64,000 nt of DNA. Origin: Burkholderiales bacterium. Lineage in GTDB: Bacteria > Pseudomonadota > Gammaproteobacteria > Burkholderiales > SG8-41. This document shows, in pieces, positions 7,782 to 15,500 of the stretch. Positions within the stretch are counted from its first letter, which is position 1; every line of letters begins with the position of its first letter. A program made the translations under genes and the position numbers. The notes beneath the pieces were generated by a model, which had not been told where the DNA came from, did not search any database, and saw only the letters and a list, made by a program, of their open reading frames with translations. The stretch covers positions 310,001-374,000 of the forward strand of contig JAHCAI010000002.1 in NCBI GenBank assembly GCA_019634975.1, written 5' to 3'.

Positions 7782-8711
7782 TCAGGCCTTGAGGCCGGGC
7801 ATCTCGAACTCGATCGCCTTGAGTTCGGCGGCGAGGGACGCGCGCTGCTCCTTCGACAGTTCCACCAGCGGCGGGCGCACGGTGCACCACTGATCGTCGC
7901 CGCTGTATTGCGCGATGCCGGCCTTCAGCGCCGCGATCATCACGTACTTGCTGTTGCCGAAGGTGCCGCGCACGACATCGAGCGCCTTCTGCTGGGCGTC
8001 GGCATCCGCGTTTTTCCATTCCCGGTAGAGCTTGTCGATCGGGCCCGGGTTGACGTTGGCGGTGGCCGAGATGCAGCCGGCGCCGCCGTTCCTCATGTTG
8101 GCGAGCAGGAAGGATTCGCTGCCGGCAAAGACGTCGAAGCCCTGCTTGGCGAAATTGTCGAGGAATACCTTCGTGTTGTTCCAGTCGCCCGAGCTGTCCT
8201 TCATGCCGGCGATATTGTCGGGGTACTGCTTCAGCAGGCGCTCGACCAGTTTCGGCGTGATGCCGACCACTGCGACCGGCGGGATGTGGTAGAGGTAGAT
8301 GCGCAGGCGGCTGTCGCCGACGCGCTGGATGATTTCGGAGAAGTTGCGGTAGAGGCCCTCGTCGCTGACCCCCTTGTAGTAGAAAGGCGGCAGCATCAGC
8401 ACGCCGGCGCAGCCGGCCTTGACCGCGTGCTCGGTGAGTTTCACCGAATCCGACAGCGCGCAGCAGCCGGTGCCCGGCATCATGCGCTGCGGATCGACGC
8501 CCGCGGCGAGCAGCGCATCGAGCAGCGCCAGGCGCTCGTTGACCGACAGCGAGTTGGCTTCGCTGTTGGTGCCGAAGCAGGCGAGGCCCGAACCCTGGGA
8601 CACCAGCCATTTGCAGTGCGCGATGAAGCGCCCGGCGTCGGGATTGAGGTCCTTGTCGAAGGGCGTGACCACGGGGGCGAGCACGCCCTTGATGCGTTGC
8701 GTCTTGCTCAT
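7782..8711 (-). CDS. Dihydrodipicolinate synthase / N-acetylneuraminate lyase family aldolase
   Basis: A 309-residue class I aldolase. The Schiff-base lysine is K171 in GMKDSSGDW, preceded by the YLYHIPP strand with its tyrosine, and the N-terminal region has GTNSEANSLS, a variant of the family's GTTGE loop. Family enzymes condense or cleave pyruvate with an aldehyde. Because it lacks the usual lysine-synthesis context and has a divergent loop, a catabolic 2-oxoacid aldolase or dehydratase is more likely than DapA. ATG 8711 follows a GAGGAA ribosome binding site; an in-frame upstream start would add 30 unlikely residues. Confidence 0.85.
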   Translation of the reverse strand: MSKTQRIKGVLAPVVTPFDKDLNPDAGRFIAHCKWLVSQGSGLACFGTNSEANSLSVNERLALLDALLAAGVDPQRMMPGTGCCALSDSVKLTEHAVKAGCAGVLMLPPFYYKGVSDEGLYRNFSEIIQRVGDSRLRIYLYHIPPVAVVGITPKLVERLLKQYPDNIAGMKDSSGDWNNTKVFLDNFAKQGFDVFAGSESFLLANMRNGGAGCISATANVNPGPIDKLYREWKNADADAQQKALDVVRGTFGNSKYVMIAALKAGIAQYSGDDQWCTVRPPLVELSKEQRASLAAELKAIEFEMPGLKA

Positions 8712-8937
8712 GGATGAATTCCTCGCTGGAAAAAGGGTCCCGGGACCGTGTGTCCCGGCGGGATTGCGGCGCGCCGCGCCAGCATGCCCATAGGATAGCA
8801 TCGCCTTCGCGACCGCCCAAGCATGGCCACCATACGGTCGCGGTCCGCGGCTGCATTGTCAGTGCAGGGGGCTGTTGTTAAGCTTGCGGGCCGGTCGTGT
8901 TGCGGCCGCGTCACCGAGAACGAGGAGAGAGAAAGAC

Positions 8938-9906
8938 ATGAGGACAATCCTGATGGCAGCGGCCGTTGCAGCCGCCGTGCTGCCGGCCGTGGCGGTTCAT
9001 GCCGCGGACTATCCGACCAAAAGCGTGCGCATGGTGATCGCATTCTCGCCGGGCGGCCCCAGCGACATCCTGTCGCGGCTGATCGGCGCCAAGCTCTCGG
9101 AGCGCATGGGCCAGCCCTTCGTCTTCGACAACCGGCCCGGCGCGGGCGGCAATGTCGCCGGCGAGATCGTCGCGACCAGCCCCGCTGACGGCTACACCAT
9201 CATGATCGCCAACAACAGCGTGCTGGCGGCCAATGCCTCGCTCTACAAGAAAATGACCTTCAATCCGGCCAAGGATCTGGTGCCGGTGGTGTGGGTGGCC
9301 TCGCAGCCCAACATCCTGGTCGTGCATCCTTCGCTGCCGGCAAAGTCGGTGAAGGAACTGGTCGCCCACCTGAAGGCGAATCCGGGCAAGCTGAACTACG
9401 CGTCCTCGGGCAGCGGCGCCGCGGCCCACCTGGCTGGCGAACTGTTCAAGAGCATGACCAAGACCGACATGGTGCACATCCCCTTCAAGGGCGCCGCGCC
9501 GGCAATCACCGACGTGCTCGCCGGCCGCAGCCAGATGATTTTCGCGACCGCGCTGTCGGTGAAGGCGCACCTCGATGCCAACCGGCTGCGGCCGCTGGGG
9601 GTGACCACGCTGGAGCGCATGGACACCATGCCGGACCTCCCGACCATTGCCGAATCCGGGGTCCCCGGCTTCGAGGCTTCGACTTGGCACGGCCTGGTCG
9701 CCGTCGCCGGCACGCCGCGCGCGGTGCAGGCAAAGCTCAACAGCGAGGTCAATGCCGTGCTGAAGGATCCGCAGGTCAACAAGTTCCTCGTCAGCCAGGG
9801 TGCGATCGTCCGCGGCGGCACGGCAGAGCGCTTCGCCGCGCACATCAAGGCCGAGATCCCGAAGTGGGCCAAGGTGATCAAGGATTCAGGAGCGCGGGCT
9901 GATTGA
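8938..9906 (+). CDS. Bug/TctC-family tricarboxylate-type solute receptor
   Basis: A 322-residue periplasmic binding protein. A typical signal peptide ([20 protein letters not shown], cleavage after HAA) leads into the family start YPTKSVRMVIAFSPGGPSD and the FDNRPGAGGN motif near residue 63 that forms the carboxylate-binding loop. Bug receptors deliver carboxylates and other small molecules to TctAB permeases, but none is encoded nearby, so this is an orphan receptor as is usual in betaproteobacteria. It is divergent from the DHDPS-family gene, and its ligand may be that pathway's substrate. ATG 8938 follows a GAGGAGAG ribosome binding site. Confidence 0.92.
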   Translation: MRTILMAAAVAAAVLPAVAVHAADYPTKSVRMVIAFSPGGPSDILSRLIGAKLSERMGQPFVFDNRPGAGGNVAGEIVATSPADGYTIMIANNSVLAANASLYKKMTFNPAKDLVPVVWVASQPNILVVHPSLPAKSVKELVAHLKANPGKLNYASSGSGAAAHLAGELFKSMTKTDMVHIPFKGAAPAITDVLAGRSQMIFATALSVKAHLDANRLRPLGVTTLERMDTMPDLPTIAESGVPGFEASTWHGLVAVAGTPRAVQAKLNSEVNAVLKDPQVNKFLVSQGAIVRGGTAERFAAHIKAEIPKWAKVIKDSGARAD

Positions 9907-9910
9907 AGGC

Positions 9911-10017
9911 GTGACTTGGTGATTAGGTGATTGGCTGATCAAGTCAGCCGCTGACCAGCGGCTGCGTATGGATGATGGCCGCAATCGCCTGATTACTGAG
10001 TCACCTGATCACCCGAT
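9911..10017. repeat. GTGATTAGGTGATT-type repeat region with a perfect hairpin
   Basis: The spacer between the Bug gene and the ModA-like gene holds TGATTAGG-like units at 9911-9939, related units in inverse orientation at 9986-10017, and between them a hairpin with an 8-bp perfect stem and GACC loop (9945-9964). There is no T-run, so it is probably a dispersed repeat rather than a terminator. Confidence 0.5.
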
Positions 10018-10068
10018 ACCGCGCATCGGATTCGATTTCACAAACAGACAGCAACGGACAAAACAGCC

Positions 10069-10755
10069 ATGGCCACACTGAAAGTGCTGGGCGCCGGCCC
10101 GGTCAAGCGCGGCATCACGCAGATTGCGGCGGAGTTTGCCAAGGCCAGCGGGCACCAGGTCAACGTGGAGTTCACCGGCGCGCCGACGGTGCGCGAGCGC
10201 GTGTTTGCCGGGGAGGTGGTGGATGTCGCCGTGGTGCCGGCGGCGACCATGGACGAGTTCGCTGCCGCCGGCTGCATCGCGCCGGCAACGCGCGCGAAAT
10301 TGGGTCATGCACGCATGGGGCTGGCGATGCGCAAGGGCGCCGTGGCGCCCGACCTCTCCAGCACCGAGGCCTTCCGCCGTGCGGTCGAGAAAGCCGATGC
10401 GGTCGTCGCCAATCTCGCGAACAGCGGCAACTACGTGGCCAAGCTGGTCGGCGACCTCGGCTTTGCCGCAGACAAGGTGCAGCGCCAGCCGGATGCGGTG
10501 AAGGTCATGGAGCAGGTGGCATCCTCGCCGCAGCAACTGCTCGGTGCCGGCCAGCTGCCGGAGATCCGCGAGCTGATCGACAAGGGGGTCGCGGTCGAAC
10601 TCGCAGGCCCGCTGCCCGACGCGCTGCAGAGCGTGACCGCGTACGACGCGGCAGTCGCGGCGGCGAGCGCCAATGCCGCGGCCGCGGCCGAGTTCACGGC
10701 CTGGCTCGCCACGCCCGCTGCCCGCACCGCGATGGCGGCGACAGGCATCGACTGA
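10069..10755 (+). CDS. ModA-fold substrate-binding-like protein without signal peptide (paralogue 1)
   Basis: A 228-residue protein of the periplasmic binding protein type II (molybdate-binding ModA-like) fold. It begins directly with the first domain strand (MATLKVLGAGPVKRG), then VRERVFAGEVVDVAVVPAA, and ends in an alanine-rich helix with TPAARTAMAATGID. Exported relatives start with a signal peptide; none is present here. Only 17 bases separate it from a clearly homologous gene, a tandem duplication. No ABC permease or ATPase is nearby. A cytoplasmic ligand-binding or sensory role is possible but unproven. Confidence 0.75.
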   Translation: MATLKVLGAGPVKRGITQIAAEFAKASGHQVNVEFTGAPTVRERVFAGEVVDVAVVPAATMDEFAAAGCIAPATRAKLGHARMGLAMRKGAVAPDLSSTEAFRRAVEKADAVVANLANSGNYVAKLVGDLGFAADKVQRQPDAVKVMEQVASSPQQLLGAGQLPEIRELIDKGVAVELAGPLPDALQSVTAYDAAVAAASANAAAAAEFTAWLATPAARTAMAATGID

Positions 10756-10772
10756 CCCGGAGCAGACAATCG

Positions 10773-11459
10773 ATGACTACCCTGAAAGTCCTCAGTGCCG
10801 GTGCCGTGAAGCGCGGCGTTGCGCGCGTTGCCGCAGCATTCGAGAAAGATACGGGATGCAAGGTGGAGATCGAGTTCACCCCGGTGCCGGAGGTGCGGCG
10901 GCGGATCGCTGCCGGCGAGGCCGCCGATGTCGTGGTGGCCACGCCGGCAGCGCTCGACGAGCTGGCTGCACTGGGCAAGATCGATGCGGCCAGCCGCGGC
11001 TTCATCGGCCGCTCGCGGATGGGCGTGGTGATCCATGCCGACGCGCCGGTACCCGAGATCACCGATACCGCCTCTTTCAAGGCGGTGCTGCTGGCGGCAA
11101 GCCAGGTCGTGCGCAATGCAGCATCCAGCGGCATTTACTCGGAGAAACTGTTTGATCGCCTGGGGTTGACCGCGGCGCTGGGCGGACGCATCGTGGTCAC
11201 CAGGACCGGTTCGGAAATCATGCAGCACGTGGCCGGACATCCGCAGGCCGTGGGTCTCGCGCAGATCTCCGAACTGATGGTGATGATCGACAAGGGTTGC
11301 AGGGTGAAGCTCGCGGCCCCGCTGCCCGACGAGATCCAGAACATGACCCACTACGATGCGGCGGCATCGGCCGGCGCATCCGCTACGGCCGCAGCGCTTG
11401 CGAAGCGCCTGGCTTCTCCCGAAGCAAAGAAAATCTTCGCCGACACCGGCATTTCCTGA
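10773..11459 (+). CDS. ModA-fold substrate-binding-like protein without signal peptide (paralogue 2)
   Basis: A 228-residue tandem paralogue of the gene just upstream, with the same start pattern (MTTLKVLSAGAVKRG), the same VRRRIAAGEAADVVVATPAA segment and the same length. Divergence is spread along the whole length, so the duplication is not recent. Again there is no signal peptide and no transporter partner. The two are almost certainly co-transcribed. The ligand is unknown; the family is often annotated as molybdate-binding, which I would not assume. Confidence 0.75.
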   Translation: MTTLKVLSAGAVKRGVARVAAAFEKDTGCKVEIEFTPVPEVRRRIAAGEAADVVVATPAALDELAALGKIDAASRGFIGRSRMGVVIHADAPVPEITDTASFKAVLLAASQVVRNAASSGIYSEKLFDRLGLTAALGGRIVVTRTGSEIMQHVAGHPQAVGLAQISELMVMIDKGCRVKLAAPLPDEIQNMTHYDAAASAGASATAAALAKRLASPEAKKIFADTGIS

Positions 11460-11580
11460 GACTCCGTCGCCGTCGTGGCAGGGGCGCTGTTACATCCCGC
11501 AACAGTCGCAACAGTCTGTTGCACATCCTTCGTTTACAGCGCGCGGAAGCGGTGCGTTAATGACTGCAGGCATCCACAAC

Positions 11581-11588
11581 AAGGAGGT
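11581..11588 (+). promoter_or_regulatory. Consensus ribosome binding site
   Basis: A perfect AAGGAGGT five bases before ATG 11594 fixes the start of the glycine-zipper protein and predicts high translation. Confidence 0.8.
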
Positions 11589-11593
11589 TTGCC

Positions 11594-12085
11594 ATGAACG
11601 CGAAAAAAACCATCACTGCAGTTTCGACGCTGGCGCTTGCCGTGGTGTCGATGGCGGCCGCGGCACCGGCCGCTGCCGGCGATCATCGCGATTTCCGGCG
11701 CGGCGGGCACGAACAGGTCAGCCGTCATGCGCCGCCGCAGCGCGTCGCCGTGCAAAGGCCGGTATACCTGCAGCGTCCGCAGGTCGTCGTCAGGAAGCCC
11801 GTGGTCGTGCAGCGCCCTGTCGTGGTGGAACGCAGGGTGGTCGTGCATCGTCCCGCGCCGGCCTATCACCCGCGGCCGGTCAGTCCGGTTTATGGCCACG
11901 CCCCGGCGCCCGTGTACTACGATCAGCGCGCGGCCCATTACGACAATGATTCCAATCCGGCGGGCGCCGTGGCCGGAGCAGTGATCGGCGGCGTGATCGG
12001 CAGCCAGGTCGGCGACCACGAGACCCGCGGCCTGACGACCGCGATCGGCGCCATTCTCGGGGGGCTGATCGGCAACGGTCTGTGA
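11594..12085 (+). CDS. Secreted glycine-zipper 2TM-domain envelope protein
   Basis: A 163-residue exported protein. It has a signal peptide (about residues 1-29, ending PAAAG), then a low-complexity middle rich in Val, Arg, Pro, His and Tyr with repeated QRP/RRPVV-like units (about 45-110), and a C-terminal glycine zipper (PAGAVAGAVIGGVIGSQVGD and AIGAILGGLIGNGL). Such domains insert in or lie on the outer membrane, as in the Rickettsia 17-kDa antigen. No lipobox cysteine is seen. The gene stands alone with its own strong ribosome binding site and terminator. A structural or stress-related envelope role is likely; the function is unknown. Confidence 0.85.
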   Translation: MNAKKTITAVSTLALAVVSMAAAAPAAAGDHRDFRRGGHEQVSRHAPPQRVAVQRPVYLQRPQVVVRKPVVVQRPVVVERRVVVHRPAPAYHPRPVSPVYGHAPAPVYYDQRAAHYDNDSNPAGAVAGAVIGGVIGSQVGDHETRGLTTAIGAILGGLIGNGL

Positions 12086-12103
12086 CTGCGATACCGAAAA
12101 AAA

Positions 12104-12136
12104 ACAAAGGCAGCTTCGGCTGCCTTTGTTCTTTGT
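12104..12136 (+). terminator. Rho-independent-type terminator with UUCG loop
   Basis: An 11-bp perfect stem closed by a TTCG tetraloop (12104-12129) follows the glycine-zipper gene. The downstream T-run is interrupted (TTCTTTG), and an A-run precedes the stem, so it may work in both directions for the two convergent genes. Confidence 0.8.
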
Positions 12137-12158
12137 GCTGTCCTAGCCGGTGCTGCAG

Positions 12159-12878
12159 TCAGCCGGCGACCGGCTCCAGTCCGCTGTCCGCAATGGCTTG
12201 ACGTGCTTCCGCCGAAGCGAGGAAGGCGATGACCTTGCGCGCGGCCTGGCGGTCGGGCGAGTTGGCGCCGATGCCGGCGGTGAACAGGGAAGCCTTCTGC
12301 AGTTCCGGCGGCAAGGGCGTGATGTGGGCGATGCCCGGCACCGGCAGCAGCTCGCTGATCTGCTGGAAGCCGAAATCGAGTTCGCCGCGGGCGATCACCG
12401 CGCCGACGCGCTCGCCGCCGCCGACCAGCCGGCTCTTGGGCAGCACCTGGTCGGCGATGCCCAGGCGCTGCACGATCTCCGTGGTGTAGTACTTGCCGCT
12501 TTCGCTCGCCGAGTAGCCGATGCCCTTCGCTGCCAGCAGCACGCGCCTGAGGTCGTCGGCAGTGCGAATCTGCGGATCGGGGCTACCCTCACGCACGGCG
12601 CAGCCCATCAGCGAGCGCGCAATGACGGTCGCGCCATCGGCGAGCACCAGCCCGTCGGCGATGAACTGGCGCAGCACGCCGTCGGCGACGATGACGAGAT
12701 CGGCCACCTCGCCGCGCTTGAGGCGGTTGGGTATGGAAATGTCGCCGGTGCCGATGGAGGTGGTGACGGTGACCACCGTCTTGCCGGTCAGGCGCTCGAT
12801 CCGGGGAATCAGGGATTTGTAGGCGGCGGTGAAGGCGCCGGAGGTCATCACGCGGAATTCGGTGGTGGTGTGGGTCAT
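12159..12878 (-). CDS. ModA-fold substrate-binding-like protein without signal peptide (paralogue 3)
   Basis: A 239-residue third member of the same family as the tandem pair at 10069-11459, on the opposite strand. It begins MTHTTTEFRVMTSGAFTAA, straight into the binding-domain fold, and shows the family segment NRLKRGEVADLVIVADG. It is more distant from the pair than they are from each other. No signal peptide and no ABC partner are present. It converges on the glycine-zipper gene across the terminator. Confidence 0.75.
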   Translation of the reverse strand: MTHTTTEFRVMTSGAFTAAYKSLIPRIERLTGKTVVTVTTSIGTGDISIPNRLKRGEVADLVIVADGVLRQFIADGLVLADGATVIARSLMGCAVREGSPDPQIRTADDLRRVLLAAKGIGYSASESGKYYTTEIVQRLGIADQVLPKSRLVGGGERVGAVIARGELDFGFQQISELLPVPGIAHITPLPPELQKASLFTAGIGANSPDRQAARKVIAFLASAEARQAIADSGLEPVAG

Positions 12879-12909
12879 CGATTGCGGGATAGCGAGTGGT
12901 AAAACTTCA

Positions 12910-12990
12910 ATTAACAGGATGGACAGGATTTACAGGATGAGCAGGTTCACAGGGCGGCTTTATCCTGTAAATCCTGTCCATCCTGTTAAT
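12910..12990. repeat. Perfect 29-bp inverted repeat of ACAGGAT units
   Basis: Arms at 12910-12938 and 12962-12990 are perfect reverse complements over 29 bases with a 23-base loop. Each arm consists of three ACAGGAT-type units. It sits between two minus-strand genes. I recall similar ACAGGAT repeats as dispersed intergenic elements in many bacterial genomes. The transcript would fold into a long hairpin that could protect or stop mRNA, although no T-run follows. Confidence 0.9.
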
Positions 12991-13012
12991 TTGAATTTGT
13001 TGAATCCGGAAA

Positions 13013-13996
13013 TCACTGCACCTGCAGGCCGACGGACTTGACGACCTTGGCCCAGCGCGTGATTTCCTCGTTGTACATCTTGCCGAACTCGTCGACCGTG
13101 CTGCCGACGGGGTCCAGGCCCTGGCCGATCAGCAGCTTCTGCGCTTCGGGGGTTGTCACCGCCTTGGCGATTTCCTGCTGCACGCGGTTGGCGATCGGCC
13201 GCGGCGTGGCGCCGGGCATGAACACGGCATACCAGTTGTTGTAGCCGAAGCCCGGCACGCCGGATTCCGCGATGGTCGGGTACTCCGGCAGCGCCGGCGT
13301 GCGCTTGTGGCCGACCACCGCCAGCGCGCGCAGCTTGCCGGTGGTGAAGAAGGGGCGGGTCGAGATCACGCTGGCGATGGTCATTGCAATGCGTCCGGCG
13401 ACGACATCGGTGATGCTGGGCGCGGTGCCCTTGTACGGGACGTGGGTGAGCTTGATGCCGGCCATCTGCGCGAACATTTCCATCGCGAGATGCTGGCCCG
13501 AGCCTTGGCCGGAGGAGGAGAACAGCAGGTCGCCGGGTTTGGACTTGGCGAAGGCAATCAGTTCCTGGACGCTTTTTGCCGGCAGCGAGGGATGGACCAC
13601 CAGCACGCCCGGCGACACCACGGCGAGGCTCACCGGCAGCAGGTCTTTGCGCGGATCGTAGCCGAGCTTCATGATGCTCGGCGTGATGGTGATGCCGGAG
13701 GAATTCATCAGCATCGTGTAGCCGTCGGGCGCCGCCTTCGCGACCAGCTCCGAGGCGATCGAGCCGCCGGCGCCGGGGCGGTTGTCGGTCACCACGTTCT
13801 GTCCCCAGGCCTCGCTCATTTTCTGGGCGAGGTATCGTCCGGTGGTGTCGACGCCGCCGCCCGGGGCCAGCGCGATGATCATGCGCACCGGCTTGGTCGG
13901 ATAGTTTTGCGACTGCGCCCCGGCGATGCCGGCGGTGAATGCCGTTGCCGATAAACCGAGGACTGCCGTGGTGATGTGCCTGCACATGCCGTTCAT
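13013..13996 (-). CDS. Bug/TctC-family tricarboxylate-type solute receptor
   Basis: A 327-residue periplasmic receptor. The signal peptide spans roughly residues 1-27 (ending AGAQS), followed by YPTKPVRMIIALAPGGGVD and the TDNRPGAGGS loop that binds the ligand carboxylate. A GGAGGAGGCG ribosome binding site precedes the ATG at 13996. It lies 19 bases downstream of the LVIVD-protein gene on the same strand, so they may be co-transcribed. No permease is encoded nearby. The ligand is unknown. Confidence 0.92.
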   Translation of the reverse strand: MNGMCRHITTAVLGLSATAFTAGIAGAQSQNYPTKPVRMIIALAPGGGVDTTGRYLAQKMSEAWGQNVVTDNRPGAGGSIASELVAKAAPDGYTMLMNSSGITITPSIMKLGYDPRKDLLPVSLAVVSPGVLVVHPSLPAKSVQELIAFAKSKPGDLLFSSSGQGSGQHLAMEMFAQMAGIKLTHVPYKGTAPSITDVVAGRIAMTIASVISTRPFFTTGKLRALAVVGHKRTPALPEYPTIAESGVPGFGYNNWYAVFMPGATPRPIANRVQQEIAKAVTTPEAQKLLIGQGLDPVGSTVDEFGKMYNEEITRWAKVVKSVGLQVQ

Positions 13997-14015
13997 TGCG
14001 CCTCCTCCTGTCGGG

Positions 14016-15344
14016 TTATTGGTGCCTGGAGAACTCCAGGATGTCGTAACCGCAATAGCGGTCGACGATGTGGATCAGTCCGCGGTCATCGACCTCGGTG
14101 TCGTTGGTCTGCGGGCAGGGCTTGCCGCCGCAGGGTTCCGGGATGTACCAGCCCACTTCCTGCGGCGCCGAGGGATCGGCGACGTCGACGATGCGCAGGC
14201 CCCCGGCAAACCAGGCGCAATAGAGCAACGTGTCGCCGCCCTTCCAGTGTTCCTGGAACTGGTGGGCGCCGAAGCGGCCGGGCGCGGTGCGGCTCCACGG
14301 ACTGTCGAGCTCGCTCACTTCGAACAGCGACAGCGGCTTGATGCTGGACAGGTCGGAGACGTCGAACACCCAGACGCAGCCATGCGGGCGGCCGCGGCGG
14401 CGCGCCATCTCGGCGGCATCGTGGGCATGGTCTTCCTCGTCGATGGCGACCGCGATGCGCCTGCCGTCGAGAGGTTTCAGCACCGGCATGAAGGTGTGGG
14501 TGGGCTCCGGATAGGGCGGGTGGTAGTTGTAGGCGCCCACCGTCTTCGGCTTGCGGATGTCCGACACATCGATCACGCGCACGCCGGCGTGCCAGCAGCC
14601 GGCCCACAGCTCGTTGCCGAAGCGCAGCGTGTGGTGCAGGCGGTGCTGGCGGCCGGGCCAGGTCGGCTTCTCGCCGCCGGCAATGTGCTGGCCGGGCATC
14701 CACCAGCGCGAGACCTCCTCGGGCTTCGCCGGGTTGCGGATGTCGTAGGTGACGAGGATGTTGCCGATGAAACCTTCCATCTCGGTCGAGATGTAGGCGT
14801 AGTTGGCGTCCATGTCGAAGCGGTGCACGCCGCGGCCCCAGGTTTTCTGGAAATGGATCAGTTTTGGCCTTGTCCGGTCCGAAACGTCGTAGAGGCTGAA
14901 ACCGCCGCGCTCGTAGGGCTTGCGTTCGGCTTCCTCCACCGCCGGAATGTCGGCGACGGCAACGCCCAGTTTCGCCGCGAGTTCGGCGTGGGTCGGTGCG
15001 CGACCGAGCTCCGCGGTGAGCCGCGTGCGCAGCTTGGGCAGCTCGTCGGCCTTGCGGCCGATGGCGGTCATGTTGCGCTCGCTGTTGATGATCATCAGGT
15101 CGCCGATCACGCGCGCCTTGTGCGCATGCGAATCCGGATCCGGAACCTGGATCTGCGACAGGATTTTCGGGTTTTTCGGATCGGCGACATCGAGGATGGT
15201 GGTGCCGAGCTGCTGCTTGTTGGGAATGTGGCCGATGTAGCAGTAGTTGCCTTCGACATAGACCTGGCCGGCGCCGGGCAGGTCGAGGTGGGCGAGGCGC
15301 TTGACGTTGTGGGCGAGGGTGCCGGGCTTAGTGATGGTGTCCAA
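14016..15344 (-). CDS. LVIVD-repeat protein with an unusual helical insertion
   Basis: A 442-residue protein of LVIVD repeats, which form a beta-propeller. Repeat signatures recur (TTILDVADPKNP, FSLYDVSDRTRP, LVTYDIRNPAKP, VRVIDVSDIRKP, LRIVDVADPSAP). Residues about 92-147 interrupt the propeller with a helical segment, LRTRLTAELGRAPTHAELAA, that resembles sigma-factor region 3. No signal peptide is visible. The only start in frame is TTG 15344, without a clear ribosome binding site, so the true start is uncertain. The function of this family is unknown; Bug and dehydratase neighbours suggest a catabolic setting. Confidence 0.75.
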   Translation of the reverse strand: MDTITKPGTLAHNVKRLAHLDLPGAGQVYVEGNYCYIGHIPNKQQLGTTILDVADPKNPKILSQIQVPDPDSHAHKARVIGDLMIINSERNMTAIGRKADELPKLRTRLTAELGRAPTHAELAAKLGVAVADIPAVEEAERKPYERGGFSLYDVSDRTRPKLIHFQKTWGRGVHRFDMDANYAYISTEMEGFIGNILVTYDIRNPAKPEEVSRWWMPGQHIAGGEKPTWPGRQHRLHHTLRFGNELWAGCWHAGVRVIDVSDIRKPKTVGAYNYHPPYPEPTHTFMPVLKPLDGRRIAVAIDEEDHAHDAAEMARRRGRPHGCVWVFDVSDLSSIKPLSLFEVSELDSPWSRTAPGRFGAHQFQEHWKGGDTLLYCAWFAGGLRIVDVADPSAPQEVGWYIPEPCGGKPCPQTNDTEVDDRGLIHIVDRYCGYDILEFSRHQ

Positions 15345-15500
15345 GATGGGTGCCGTCCATGATGTGGTGTTTTTGCCGCAATGAGGCCAAAAGTCTACCC
15401 GATGGCCGCTGTGACAGCTCGGTTAGAATAGAAATTCACGGCAAAAATAACGTCCCGTCCAGGCTGAAGCCGGCCGGTCCCTGTCTGAGGAGGAGTTGCG

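Noticed and set aside
10069-11459. Calling the tandem ModA-like genes molybdate transporters.
   Set aside because: They lack signal peptides and any ModB/ModC partners, so the transporter name is not supported.
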